A DNA stretch of 64,000 nt, taken from Rhizobium sp. Q54. Its GTDB lineage: Bacteria > Pseudomonadota > Alphaproteobacteria > Rhizobiales > Xanthobacteraceae. The notes beneath the pieces are model-generated. The model searched no databases. It had not been told where the DNA came from and saw nothing but the letters and a program-made list of their open reading frames with translations. Made by a program: the position numbers and the translations under genes. The stretch is taken from NCBI GenBank assembly GCA_945861265.1, contig CAMAUC010000007.1, forward strand, positions 1 through 64,000, read 5' to 3'. This document shows positions 18,369-27,337 of this stretch, one piece after another; positions within the stretch are counted from its first letter, which is position 1, and each line of letters starts with the position of its first letter.

Positions 18369-18956
18369 TCACTCAGCTTTGATCAGCCCCTTGCGCAGCT
18401 CTTCCAGCCGCTGCTGGTAACCCTCACCATTGCCGTAATCGTCGAACAGCGCATAGCGGGCATGCGTGCCGATGACGCGGCGCGCGTGCTTGATCGGACA
18501 CCAGTATTGCTCGGTGCGGGCCGCGATCTCGCACGCATAAGCGATGACCCCGTTGGCATAGGAGCAATAGGCGCAGTTGAGTTTCTCAAGCGCGTTGAGA
18601 TAGGCCAGATGGTGGCGGTCGAACACGAAATAATCGGCGCGTTTGATTTTCGCGATGCCGTAAATCGGGAAGCACACCGCCTGAAAGACGCTGACGAACA
18701 GGTCGAGCAGCAGGAACGGCACAATGCCGGCATAGATGACCGGCGAGGTCAGCATGACCAGCGGATGAGCGCCGAACACATAAGGCAGGAGCTTGCTGCG
18801 CAACTGACGATGCCGGCGCAGCAACTCTTCCTCGAAGGCGACGCGGCCATGCTCGATCCCGATCTTCAGCTCGGCGCTGCGCTTGGCCAGTTCGGCGTCG
18901 AGTTCCCCTTCGAGGGTGCTGATCCTGTCAATCAGCGCCGCGATCTGTGGGTTCAT
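18369..18956 (-). CDS. Unrecognised membrane protein with four-cysteine soluble domain
   Basis: 195 residues. An N-terminal coiled-coil-like helix (about 5-55), one or two membrane segments (about 64-103) and a C-terminal domain with DRHH (113-116) and cysteines C128, C131, C142 and C153 (CAYC, YWCPIKHARR) that could bind a metal. The ATG is chosen for the GAGGGAAACGG ribosome site; an in-frame extension upstream is not needed. I do not recognise the family; similar proteins occur in Bradyrhizobium-like genomes, from memory only. Confidence 0.7.
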   Translation of the reverse strand: MNPQIAALIDRISTLEGELDAELAKRSAELKIGIEHGRVAFEEELLRRHRQLRSKLLPYVFGAHPLVMLTSPVIYAGIVPFLLLDLFVSVFQAVCFPIYGIAKIKRADYFVFDRHHLAYLNALEKLNCAYCSYANGVIAYACEIAARTEQYWCPIKHARRVIGTHARYALFDDYGNGEGYQQRLEELRKGLIKAE

Positions 18957-19071
18957 GGGTCCGTTTCCCTCGGGGTGATACGATACTGGGTTGTGGGCCA
19001 ACATGGGCCGGCGCGGCGGAAATTTACAGGCAATTTACTTGTCGCGGCCGCCTGCGCTCGATTGACTGACA

Positions 19072-19171
19072 TTGTGCGCGGCCGTCGTTTCTTCTCCCTT
19101 GGGAACCAGACGACGGCCAGAATCCTCCACTTCTTGCACAAAGGGCCCCTGCGAAGGGGCCCTCTTTTTTT
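19072..19171 (+). ncRNA. Candidate trans-acting small RNA with own terminator
   Basis: About 100 nt in a gap with no plus-strand gene. Stem-loop 1 has a 9-bp stem (19080-19088 with 19110-19118) and a 21-nt loop carrying the pyrimidine-rich ttctccc; a single-stranded linker carries cctcc; then a terminator hairpin ends in seven T. C/U-rich anti-Shine-Dalgarno loops followed by a terminator are the hallmark of alphaproteobacterial sRNAs. A promoter-like cttgtc (19038-19043) lies 17 bp before a poor -10 (19061). The 5' end is an estimate. Confidence 0.6.
19142..19171 (+). terminator. Strong Rho-independent terminator (plus strand)
   Basis: A 9-bp stem agggcccct / aggggccct (19142-19150 with 19155-19163), tetraloop gcga, then a T run. 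Directional for the plus strand only, although both flanking protein genes are on the minus strand, so it must serve a non-coding plus-strand transcript. Confidence 0.88.
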
Positions 19172-19195
19172 GCCTGCATTCCCGGCGCGAAGCGA

Positions 19196-20155
19196 CTATT
19201 CCAGCCCGCTCGGCACTTTCTTGTTTTCCGAGGTCAGCTTCATGCCGGCGAGTTCTGCCATGGTCTCCGCCATCTTGGCGAAATCCTCGGCGAGGATTTC
19301 CTTGGCGTTCGGCTGCGACAGCGCCTTGCCGATGTGCTGCTGGATGACCTCGCGGGTCGCCGCCGTCACCGGCATCGGCACGTCATATTCGCGGCCGAGA
19401 TCGAGGCCGAGATCGAGATCCTTGCGCAGCAGTTCCGGCGTGAAGGTCGTGGTCCAGTCGAGATTGACCAGCGCCGACGTCTTGTAGGCGGTGAACATCG
19501 AGCCCATGACGCCATTGTTCATGAAGGCGAGGAAGGCGTGGCGCGGCACGCCCATCTTGTTGGCGAGCAGCGTGATCTCGATCAGGTTCTCGATGACGAC
19601 GCCGAGCATGACGTTGTGCGCGATCTTGCAGATGCGCGCCAATTCGCCGTCGCCGACATAGGACACGCCGCGCGGCGCGAAGACTTCGATCACCGGCATT
19701 GCCGCTTTCGCCGCCGCTTCCGGACCGGATACGACCGACGACAGCTTGCCGGCGCTGATGACCCGGGCATTGCCCGACACCGGCGCGCAGACGAATTCGA
19801 CATTGTGCTCCTTGAGACGAGCGCGAATGCGGACCGAATCCTCGACCGAAATCGACGAGCAGTCGACGAAGGTCTTCGGCAGTTTGCCTTTTGCATTGGT
19901 GACGATGCCGTTGGCGCCGAAATAGACTTCTTCGAGGTCCTTGCCCTCCGACACGATGGCAAACAGCATATCGACGCCGGCCAGATCGACAGGCTTGTCG
20001 ACCACCTTGGCGCCGAGCTTGGTCAGCGGTTCGGCCTTGGACTTGGTGCGGTTCCAGATGGAGATGTCGTAACCCGCCGTCGCGAGCCGTTCCGCCATCT
20101 GGTAACCCATGCGGCCGACGCCGATCCAGCCGATTTTTTGAGCATTCTTCGACAT
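19196..20155 (-). CDS. NAD(P)-dependent oxidoreductase, 3-hydroxyisobutyrate dehydrogenase family
   Basis: 319-residue beta-hydroxyacid dehydrogenase. Rossmann motif IGVGRMG (11-17), substrate motif DCSSISVEDS, the glycine-rich APVSGNARVISAGKL and the catalytic-lysine helix ICKIAHNVMLG are those of the HIBADH/tartronate-semialdehyde reductase/GLYR family. Start at 20155 has GGGAGAG upstream; longer in-frame extension is rejected. It is divergent from the ABC operon at 20395. Substrate unknown; a semialdehyde or 2-hydroxyacid is likely. Confidence 0.88.
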   Translation of the reverse strand: MSKNAQKIGWIGVGRMGYQMAERLATAGYDISIWNRTKSKAEPLTKLGAKVVDKPVDLAGVDMLFAIVSEGKDLEEVYFGANGIVTNAKGKLPKTFVDCSSISVEDSVRIRARLKEHNVEFVCAPVSGNARVISAGKLSSVVSGPEAAAKAAMPVIEVFAPRGVSYVGDGELARICKIAHNVMLGVVIENLIEITLLANKMGVPRHAFLAFMNNGVMGSMFTAYKTSALVNLDWTTTFTPELLRKDLDLGLDLGREYDVPMPVTAATREVIQQHIGKALSQPNAKEILAEDFAKMAETMAELAGMKLTSENKKVPSGLE

Positions 20156-20394
20156 CACGAAACTCTCCCGTTCTGGCGTGTTGCGCGCGTCGCGCGCGGC
20201 GGCGCCCATCATGATCTTGGCTGACGCTTTAGCCGTTCCGCCACAAAATCGCCAGAGGGTTTCCCGGAAGGGCCGACATGCTTGTAGTGCCCGATCAAAA
20301 AGCATTATCCTCGTGCTGCCGGTCGAAATGACCGGCGCAATGGCCCACTCAAACGAGGCCAGTCGAAGAAATCGCGGGAGGAGTACCAGCACCG

Positions 20395-21228
20395 ATGCAG
20401 GACGCGGCCTCGACCATTTCCGCTCGCGAAGCGCCCGGCCATTCGCCGGGCCGCGCTGCGAGCCGCTTGCGCAGCATCTGGCGCAATATTTTTCCGTTCA
20501 TTGTCGTCGGCGTGTTGTGGGAGATCGTCGCTATTTCCGGCATATTTCCGGCGCGGCTGTTTCCGACCATCGAGACGGTAGGGCGCACTTTCTTCGCGCT
20601 CACCGCCAACGGCATTTTGCCGCATCATGCCATCGAGACATTGATCCGGCTGTTGTCGGGCTTCGCACTGGCCGGCGTGTTCGGCGTCACCATCGGCATT
20701 CTGATGGGCCGCTCGCGGCTGGCGGAAGATATTTTCCTGCCGCTGGTGTCGATCTGCGCGCCGATTCCCGGCCTCGCTTACACGCCGCTGTTTCTCTTGT
20801 GGTTCGGGCTCGGCAGTTTCTCTTCGATCCTTTTGGTCGGCTTCGTCTCGGCGTTTCCGGTGATCTTCAACAGCTGGACCGGCGTCAAGGCAGTGAAGGA
20901 GATCTGGGTGCGCTCGGCGCATTCGATGGGCGCCGACGACCGCCGCATGTTCACGCATGTGATCCTGCCGGGCGCGCTGCCCTATATTCTCACGGGCTTA
21001 AGGCTCGGACTGGCGCAGGCCTGGCGCGTGCTGGTCGCGGTCGAGATGCTGGCCGCCGTGCCGTGGGGATTGGGCTGGCTGATTTTTGGCGCGCGCAAGT
21101 TTCTCAATACAGATGCGATGCTGGCGGGCATCGTCGTCATCGCGCTGATCGGCCTGCTTCTGGAAAAACTGGTGTTCCAGAAAATCGAGAACTACACCGT
21201 GGTGCGCTGGGGCATGGTGGCGGCATGA
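20395..21228 (+). CDS. ABC transporter permease, SsuC/TauC type (1)
   Basis: 277-residue inner-membrane permease with about six membrane segments and the EAA-type loop SAHSMGADDRRMFTHVILPG. First gene of a four-gene importer operon (two permeases, ATPase, binding protein). Its stop overlaps the next start as ATGA. Two different permeases imply a heterodimeric channel. Confidence 0.9.
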   Translation: MQDAASTISAREAPGHSPGRAASRLRSIWRNIFPFIVVGVLWEIVAISGIFPARLFPTIETVGRTFFALTANGILPHHAIETLIRLLSGFALAGVFGVTIGILMGRSRLAEDIFLPLVSICAPIPGLAYTPLFLLWFGLGSFSSILLVGFVSAFPVIFNSWTGVKAVKEIWVRSAHSMGADDRRMFTHVILPGALPYILTGLRLGLAQAWRVLVAVEMLAAVPWGLGWLIFGARKFLNTDAMLAGIVVIALIGLLLEKLVFQKIENYTVVRWGMVAA

Positions 21229-22076
21229 CCGAAACGACAATCAACACCGCAGCGACGGCTGGAAAGACCACCAGCGGCGCGGCGATGACCGAGCAGCGCA
21301 AGAGCCGGCGCTCGCTGTGGCGCGCGGCGGTCGTGCTGATCATCGCCGCCTGCTGCTACGAGGCGGTGGCGCGCAGCGGTTATTTCGCGCCGGCCCTGAT
21401 GCCGAAGCTGTCGCTGGTCGCGCAGACACTCGTGACCATGCTGGCCGACGGCACCATGATCGAGCATTCGGTCTTCACGCTGTACCGCGTGATGTTCGGT
21501 TTCCTGCTGGCGGTGCTGGTCGGCCTGCCGCTTGGCATATTGATGGCGCGCTTTGCCGCGGTCGAAGGATTTTTCCTGCCGCTGGTCTCGGCCTTGATGC
21601 CGATCCCGTCTTTCGCGCTGGTGCCATTGTTCATGCTGTGGTTCGGCATCGGCAACCTGACCACGATCCTGATCGTGTTCTACGCCGCGACGTTCCCGAT
21701 GATGTTCAACACCTGGTCGGGCGTGCGCTCGGTCAATCCGTTGTGGCTGCGCGCGGCCGGTGCGATGGGCGCCGACGAGAACGCGTTGTTCTGGAAGGTC
21801 ATCATTCCCGGCGCCTCGCCTTTCATCATCACCGGCCTGCGCCAGGCTTTCTTGCGCGCCTGGATCGCCGTGGTCGGCGCCGAAATGATCGCGGCCTCCG
21901 ACTGGGGGCTCGGCTGGGTCATCTTCGACGCCAAGGAATTTCTCAACACCGACGTCATGCTGGCGGCGCTGGTGGTGATCGGCGGCATCGGCTTCGTGTT
22001 CGAGAAGATGGTTTTCGGCTCGCTCGAGAAGTCGACGATCCAGCGCTGGGGCATGTCGCGCGTAGCCAAAGGCTAA
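21225..22076 (+). CDS. ABC transporter permease, SsuC/TauC type (2)
   Basis: 283-residue partner permease, clearly paralogous to the first (compare LVSALMPIPSFALVPLFML with LVSICAPIPGLAYTPLFLL), EAA-type loop AAGAMGADENALFWKVIIPG. The ATG overlaps the preceding stop. The N-terminal 30 residues are polar. Followed after 22 bp by the ATPase. Confidence 0.9.
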   Translation: MTETTINTAATAGKTTSGAAMTEQRKSRRSLWRAAVVLIIAACCYEAVARSGYFAPALMPKLSLVAQTLVTMLADGTMIEHSVFTLYRVMFGFLLAVLVGLPLGILMARFAAVEGFFLPLVSALMPIPSFALVPLFMLWFGIGNLTTILIVFYAATFPMMFNTWSGVRSVNPLWLRAAGAMGADENALFWKVIIPGASPFIITGLRQAFLRAWIAVVGAEMIAASDWGLGWVIFDAKEFLNTDVMLAALVVIGGIGFVFEKMVFGSLEKSTIQRWGMSRVAKG

Positions 22077-22098
22077 AGACAGGAAGGCGAAGAGAGCT

Positions 22099-22872
22099 AT
22101 GGTTCCGATTGCGATCGACAATGTGACGCTCGAATACGACACGCCGGCCGGCAAGGTCACCGGCGTCAAGGATGTCTCGTTCGACATCGGCGCATCGGAA
22201 TTCGTCTGCATTGTCGGGCCGTCCGGCTGCGGCAAATCGACCCTGCTCAATGTCATCGCCGGCTTCCTGGCGCCGGCCGCCGGCGAAATCCGCATAGACG
22301 GCAAGACCGTGAAAGGCCACGGCATGGACCGCGGCGTCGTGTTCCAGGATTTCGCGCAGCTGTTTCCGTGGCGCACCGCGCTCGGCAATGTCTCGTTCGG
22401 GCTGGAGATGAAGGGCATCCCCAAGGCCGAGCGCGACAGAATCGCGCGCGAGCAATTGCGGCTGGTCAAGCTGGAGAAATTCGTCGATTCGTTTCCGCAT
22501 CATCTGTCGGGCGGCATGCAGCAGCGCGTCGCCATTGCCCGCGCGCTGGCCTATGATCCGTCGGTGCTCTTGATGGACGAGCCGTTCGCGGCGCTCGATG
22601 CGATGACGCGCGACGACATGCAATCGCTGCTCGCCGATGTCTGGCGCGCGACGCGCAAGACCGTCATTTACGTCACGCATAATGTCGCGGAAGCGGTCTA
22701 TCTCGCCGACCGCGTCATCGTGATGTCGGCGCATCCCGGCACCGTGCAGGCCGATATCAAAATCGACCTGCCGCGGCCGCGCGATCCGCTCAGCGTCGAA
22801 TTCGTCGAATGCCAGAAGCAACTGATGCGGCACCTCGGCCACAAGGTGAGCGGCAATGGTGTGGGCCATTAA
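22099..22872 (+). CDS. ABC transporter ATP-binding protein, nitrate/sulfonate/taurine type
   Basis: 257-residue ATPase. Walker A GPSGCGKST at 40-48, Q-loop VFQDFAQLFPW near 83, signature LSGGM at 136-140, Walker B VLLMDEP at 156-162 and switch His at 194. Energises the two adjacent permeases. Confidence 0.93.
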   Translation: MVPIAIDNVTLEYDTPAGKVTGVKDVSFDIGASEFVCIVGPSGCGKSTLLNVIAGFLAPAAGEIRIDGKTVKGHGMDRGVVFQDFAQLFPWRTALGNVSFGLEMKGIPKAERDRIAREQLRLVKLEKFVDSFPHHLSGGMQQRVAIARALAYDPSVLLMDEPFAALDAMTRDDMQSLLADVWRATRKTVIYVTHNVAEAVYLADRVIVMSAHPGTVQADIKIDLPRPRDPLSVEFVECQKQLMRHLGHKVSGNGVGH

Positions 22873-22908
22873 GAAACGCGATTGAACCGACAACAGGGAG
22901 GATCTGCG

Positions 22909-23910
22909 ATGACCACGAACAAGGGCAAGAACTCGGGACTGACACGGCGGCACACGCTGGCGATGGCAGGTGCCGGCGCTCTCGCCGCAGGTTTAGGCAT
23001 GCGGCCGGCCAACGCCGCGCTCGCCACCGTGCGGCAGGGCTATCAGACCAATATGTGGGGCATGCCGACCTATTATCTGCTGCGCTCCGGCCTCTTGGAG
23101 AAGCACGGCGTCAAGTTCGAGGAATTCGCCGTGCCGTCCGGCAACCTCACCATGCAGCAGCAGGTGGCGCGCCAGGTCGATCTCGGCACCTATGCCGGGC
23201 CGTCTTTGTGCCTTGGCCATGACAAAGGCGGGCTGATCGCCATCGCCTATATCGAGAATGTCGGCAAGACGGCGCGCGTGATGGCGCGCAAGGAACTCGG
23301 CTTCACCAAGGTCGAGCAGCTCAAAGGCCTGAAAGTCGCCAACCAGACCGGCTCATCGACCGGCAATATTTTCTCCGACCAGATCGCCACCAAGGCCGGC
23401 TTGAAGAAAAGCGACTGGCAGGAAGTGCGCATGAACACCGACGACATGGCGGCGGCGCTCGCCGCCAAGACCGTCGATGCCATGGTCACGGTCGAGCCCT
23501 ATAACCAGATCGCCGAGGATGACGGCTACGCCAACACGCTGGCGGAGTTCTACGACTTCGACAAGATGCCGGTGTTCATGGCAGCGACGCCGGACTTCGC
23601 GGAGAAGAACCCGGATACGATCGTCGCCTATCTGAAAGCCTGGATCGACGTGTCCAAGGATTTCAAGAACAGCCCCGGCAAGGTCGCCGACCTGATCTTC
23701 GCCTATTACGCATCGAAGGGCTACACGATGTCGAAGGCGACCTTCACCAAGGCGCTCGCCCGCGTCGAGGTCAATCCCGGCTCGCCGGCCGAGTTCGGCC
23801 CCTATATGCAGAAGCAGGCCGAAATCTTGCTGGGTGAAAAGAAGATCAAGGCGATCCCGGACTGGAAGACCGTGCTGCGCGGCGATTTCTTCAAGCAAGC
23901 GAGCGCGTGA
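22909..23910 (+). CDS. ABC transporter substrate-binding protein, NMT1-like with Tat-type signal
   Basis: 333-residue periplasmic receptor. The ATG at 22909 has AGGGAGGA upstream. The signal reads LTRRHTLAMAGAGALAAGL, a twin-arginine motif with a short hydrophobic core, cleaved near ANAA. The mature start ATVRQGYQTNMWGMPTYYL is the NMT1/SsuA-type ligand lobe. A terminator follows at 23949. Ligand unknown; the family covers sulfonates, nitrate, aromatic acids and thiamine precursors. Confidence 0.88.
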   Translation: MTTNKGKNSGLTRRHTLAMAGAGALAAGLGMRPANAALATVRQGYQTNMWGMPTYYLLRSGLLEKHGVKFEEFAVPSGNLTMQQQVARQVDLGTYAGPSLCLGHDKGGLIAIAYIENVGKTARVMARKELGFTKVEQLKGLKVANQTGSSTGNIFSDQIATKAGLKKSDWQEVRMNTDDMAAALAAKTVDAMVTVEPYNQIAEDDGYANTLAEFYDFDKMPVFMAATPDFAEKNPDTIVAYLKAWIDVSKDFKNSPGKVADLIFAYYASKGYTMSKATFTKALARVEVNPGSPAEFGPYMQKQAEILLGEKKIKAIPDWKTVLRGDFFKQASA

Positions 23911-23948
23911 CCCCCGGTGACGGCGGCACCTATAATGGTCTAAACCTC

Positions 23949-23975
23949 AAGCCGGCGCATTCGCGCCGGCTTTTT
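23949..23975 (+). terminator. Rho-independent terminator of the second importer operon
   Basis: A 10-bp stem aagccggcgc / gcgccggctt (23949-23958 with 23963-23972), loop attc and a T run, 39 bp past the binding-protein stop. Confidence 0.9.
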
Positions 23976-24007
23976 CCTTACCGCAATCGCGATCCACGGA
24001 GACGTCA

Positions 24008-25249
24008 ATGTCTGCTGCCCACAATCCGCTCAATCAAAAAACCGAGTCGGTCAGCTGGAATTTCAACCTGCTGTCGCAAAACAATCTCGGCGGCTTCGGC
24101 GGCATGGGCGAAGGCATCGCGATCCAGCTCGCCAAGGATGGCCGCCGCATCGCCTGGCTGGCGCATGAAAGTGCGCCGAAGAATTTCACCGGCGTCGACG
24201 TCTCCGATCCGCGCAATCCGAAAGTGATCGTGCAGACCGACCTGCCCAACATGCAGATGCGCTCGAACTCGCTCGATCTGTCCGGCGATATCCTCGCCGT
24301 CGCCTACCAGACGCAGAAAACCGGCATGAAGCCCGCCGGCCTCGAACTGTTCGACGTGTCGGTGCCGGAAAAGCCGCGCTCGATCTCGTTCTTCGACTGC
24401 TCGGGCCCGCATTCGCGCGGCGTGCACCAATTGTGGTTCTGCGACGGCGAATATGTCCACATGGCGGCGGGCGCGCCCGACTTCAATCCGAGCCACCCGA
24501 ACGACGACCAGTTCTACCGCTGCATTGACGTGCGCGATCCGTCGAAGCCGAAGGAAGTCGGCCGCTGGTGGATGCCCGGCACCTCAGTGACCGACAACAT
24601 CGCGCCGCCGCCGCGCCACCCGCTCGACAAGGGCTATCGCGCGCACAACACCAATGTCTATCCGCAGCGGCCGGACCGGCTGTATCTCTGCTACATCGAC
24701 GGCGGCATGTTCGTCATGGACATCGCCGACAAGGCCAATCCGAAAGTGATCTCGCACTGGACCAACTCGCCACCTTACACCGGCTTCATGCACACGGCGG
24801 TGCCGCTGTTCGACCGCAACCTGATGCTGGTCACCGACGAGTCGACCGAGGACAATGCGCTCGACTGGCCGAAGCTGATCTGGATGTTGGACGCGCGCGA
24901 CGAGCAGCATCTGGTGCCGATCGCCACCTGCCCGCTGCCGCCGGTCGACGCCTACAAGGATCGCGGCGGCCGCTTCGGCGCGCACAATATTCACGAGAAT
25001 GTGCCGGTGCCGTCGTCGTTTCAGTCCGACCAGATCGTGTTCGGCACGTTCTTCAACGGCGGCTTGCGCGCTTACGACATTTCAAATGCGTATCAGCCGA
25101 AGGAAATCGCAGCCTTCGTGCCGCCAGCGCCGAACGGCTCCAAGATCGGCTCGATCCAGCTCAACGACGTCTATGTCGACGAGAACCAGATCGTCTATAC
25201 GGTCGACCGGTTTTCCGGCGGTTTGTATATTTTGGAATGTGATTTCTAA
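24008..25249 (+). CDS. LVIVD-repeat beta-propeller-like protein
   Basis: 413 residues without signal peptide or membrane segment. Repeated units of the LVIVD type are visible, each giving ...LFDVSVPEKP, CIDVRDPSKPKEVG, VMDIADKANPKVI, AYDISNAYQPKEI, a pattern that folds into beta-propeller blades. Conserved His-rich turns (HSRGVHQLWF, HNTNVYPQ, HNIHENVP) may bind metal, as in selenium-binding-protein relatives. It follows the importer after a terminator, so it has its own promoter or weak read-through. Function unknown. Confidence 0.82.
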   Translation: MSAAHNPLNQKTESVSWNFNLLSQNNLGGFGGMGEGIAIQLAKDGRRIAWLAHESAPKNFTGVDVSDPRNPKVIVQTDLPNMQMRSNSLDLSGDILAVAYQTQKTGMKPAGLELFDVSVPEKPRSISFFDCSGPHSRGVHQLWFCDGEYVHMAAGAPDFNPSHPNDDQFYRCIDVRDPSKPKEVGRWWMPGTSVTDNIAPPPRHPLDKGYRAHNTNVYPQRPDRLYLCYIDGGMFVMDIADKANPKVISHWTNSPPYTGFMHTAVPLFDRNLMLVTDESTEDNALDWPKLIWMLDARDEQHLVPIATCPLPPVDAYKDRGGRFGAHNIHENVPVPSSFQSDQIVFGTFFNGGLRAYDISNAYQPKEIAAFVPPAPNGSKIGSIQLNDVYVDENQIVYTVDRFSGGLYILECDF

Positions 25250-25320
25250 TCACCCTCGTTCGCGCAACAAACTCCGTTCGTTCCCGAGCAAGCGGGGATG
25301 AACGGTGATATAGTGCGTGC

Positions 25321-26325
25321 ATGAACCAGGTATTTCCTTCAGCAAGCACCGGCCCGTTCGGCCGCAGGCTCAAGCGCGCGCGCGGCGCCAAGGTGCCGGC
25401 GACGGTACTGACCGGCTTTCTCGGCGCCGGGAAAACCACGCTGCTGAAGCGATTTCTGGAATCCCCGGAGGGCGCCGGCACCGCCGTCGTCATCAATGAA
25501 TTCGGCGAAACCGGAATCGACGACGCGCTGGTGCGCGGCAGCGCCGACGAGACCGTGCTGATCGGCAATGGCTGCCTGTGCTGCATCGCCCGCACCGATC
25601 TGCAGGAAACGTTGCGCGGGCTTCTGGTCGAGCGCGAGCGCGGCGAACTGCCCGACTTCAAGCGCATCGTCATCGAGACCTCGGGGCTGGCCGATCCGTC
25701 GCCGATCCTGCAGACCTTCGCCACCGACCGCGCACTGGGCGAGGCTTTCTATCTCGAACTGGTGGTGACGGTCGCTGATGCGGCGACCGGCGCGGCGACG
25801 CTCGAATGGTCATCGGAAGCCCGCAAGCAGGCGATCCTCGCCGACCGTATCATTGTCAGCAAATCCGACATCGCCAATGCCGAACCCTTGCGGGCGCGCC
25901 TGCGCGCACTCAATGCCGGCGCGGAAATTATCGAAGCGAGCAACGGCGCGGTCGATCCGAAAAGCTTTACCGAGCCGGGCGACGGTCAACGCAATTTATT
26001 TGTCGCCGAGGCCGAGCACAGTGACGGCATATCGAGTTTCACGCTCACTTTCGACGCGCCGATGCTCTGGACCGTGTGGCTGCGCGCGATGGACACCTTG
26101 ATGGCGATGCGCGGCAGCGATCTATTGCGCGTGAAAGGCTTTCTTGCCGTCGAAGGCTGCGCCGGGCCCGTCGTCGTGCAGTTCGTGCAGCATCTGGCGC
26201 ATCCGCCAGTGGAATTGCAGGCCTGGCCCGATGACAACCGGCAAAGCCGCGTTGTGTTTATTACGCGCGGGGTCGGCGAAAACCAGGTCCGGGATTTGTT
26301 CGCGGCGGTAAAGGCCTTAGCCTAA
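25321..26325 (+). CDS. CobW/COG0523-family GTPase (metal chaperone type)
   Basis: 334-residue G3E-family P-loop GTPase. Walker A GFLGAGKTT at 32-40, metal-binding CLCC at 85-88 (the CxCC signature of the family), Walker B ETSGLADPSP and base-recognition SKSD; a C-terminal CobW_C domain follows. Such proteins use GTP to load zinc, cobalt or other metals into client enzymes. The 3' end overlaps the convergent MTHFR-like gene by 9 bp. Client unknown. Confidence 0.9.
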   Translation: MNQVFPSASTGPFGRRLKRARGAKVPATVLTGFLGAGKTTLLKRFLESPEGAGTAVVINEFGETGIDDALVRGSADETVLIGNGCLCCIARTDLQETLRGLLVERERGELPDFKRIVIETSGLADPSPILQTFATDRALGEAFYLELVVTVADAATGAATLEWSSEARKQAILADRIIVSKSDIANAEPLRARLRALNAGAEIIEASNGAVDPKSFTEPGDGQRNLFVAEAEHSDGISSFTLTFDAPMLWTVWLRAMDTLMAMRGSDLLRVKGFLAVEGCAGPVVVQFVQHLAHPPVELQAWPDDNRQSRVVFITRGVGENQVRDLFAAVKALA

Positions 26326-27225
26326 CCGCGCCACGCTCGCCCGCACTTCGCGGATCACATCTGGCACGGCAGCGTCGTTGTTCGGTGCCATGATGTGCAC
26401 GCCGGCGACGCCGGGTATATCGGCGAGCGCGGTTATCGTCTCGACACAGATGGCGCGGCCCTCAGCGAGCGGATCGCTGGCGGCTTCCATGCGCGCGACC
26501 AGCGCATCGGGAATGATCGTGCCGAACAATTTTTCCTTCATCCACATCGCCGACCTGGCCGAACGCAGCGGCGCAATGCCGATAATGATCGAAAGATCCT
26601 TGATGTTGTGTTCGGCGAGCCGCGCCAAATAGCGCCGCACCACATCCGTATCCATACAAAACTGCGTCTGCACGAATTGCGCGCCGGCGGCGATCTTGGC
26701 GGCGAGGCCCTTCGGCTCCCAGCCGGCGGGCGGATCGATCGGGCTGTCGGCGCCGCCCAGCAGGAATTCGGCGCGGCCGGCGACCTTGCGGCCGCTCGGC
26801 AGTTCGCCTTTGTCGCGCAGGTTTCGCGCGGTCTCCAGCAATTGCCGCGCGTCGAGATCGAACACCGGCTTGGCCTCGGGCTGGTCGCCGGCCGACGGAT
26901 CGTCGCCGCGCAGGATCAGCAAATTGCGGATGCCACTCGCCGCCGCCGCGATCAGATCGCTCTGCAAGGCGATGCGATTGCGGTCGCGGCAGGTGAATTG
27001 CAGGATCGGCTCGATGCCCTCTTGCACCAATATCGCCGCCGCCGTGACGCTGCCTAAATGCGGCCGCGCGCCCGCGCCGTCGGTGATATTCACCGCGTCG
27101 GCCATTCCCTTGAGCGGCAGTGCCTTGGCGATCAGCTCGGCGCGGTCGAAGGAGACCGGCGGCGTCACTTCGGCGGTGATGACAAAACGCTTGGCGGCGA
27201 GCTTGGCTTGCAAGGTCATTTCCAT
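26317..27225 (-). CDS. Methylenetetrahydrofolate reductase family protein
   Basis: 302-residue TIM-barrel flavoprotein of the MTHFR family, which reduces 5,10-methylene-THF to 5-methyl-THF. Seen: FVITAEVTPP (strand 1), NITDGAGARPHLGS, ILQFTCRDRNR, NLLILRGDDPSAGD and AKIAAGAQFVQTQFCMD, matching the folate/FAD-binding segments. Length fits bacterial MetF. Single gene, divergent from the CoA-transferase pair. It may serve C1 metabolism rather than methionine synthesis; context does not decide. Confidence 0.88.
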   Translation of the reverse strand: MEMTLQAKLAAKRFVITAEVTPPVSFDRAELIAKALPLKGMADAVNITDGAGARPHLGSVTAAAILVQEGIEPILQFTCRDRNRIALQSDLIAAAASGIRNLLILRGDDPSAGDQPEAKPVFDLDARQLLETARNLRDKGELPSGRKVAGRAEFLLGGADSPIDPPAGWEPKGLAAKIAAGAQFVQTQFCMDTDVVRRYLARLAEHNIKDLSIIIGIAPLRSARSAMWMKEKLFGTIIPDALVARMEAASDPLAEGRAICVETITALADIPGVAGVHIMAPNNDAAVPDVIREVRASVARLG

Positions 27226-27288
27226 GCCCCCGAAGTCGCAAAATTATGTGGACCTGGCAAGCGCGAATACACTTAACTGTCGGTCCGG

Positions 27289-27311
27289 GCCGCCCACTGA
27301 AGGTGGGCGGC
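27289..27311 (+). promoter_or_regulatory. Stable leader hairpin ahead of the CoA-transferase pair
   Basis: A 9-bp perfect stem gccgcccac / gtgggcggc (27289-27297 with 27303-27311) with loop tgaag sits 27 bp upstream of the start at 27338, within the probable 5' leader. No T run, so not a terminator. Confidence 0.4.
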
Positions 27312-27337
27312 AGCGGTGTTGTGGCGAGAGGATGGGC

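Noticed and set aside
16263-19487. A 1074-codon open frame on the plus strand
   Set aside because: It runs antisense across the chemoreceptor, GST and four-Cys protein genes. Its translation is Arg/His/Gly-rich without domains, the normal shadow of G+C-rich coding DNA.
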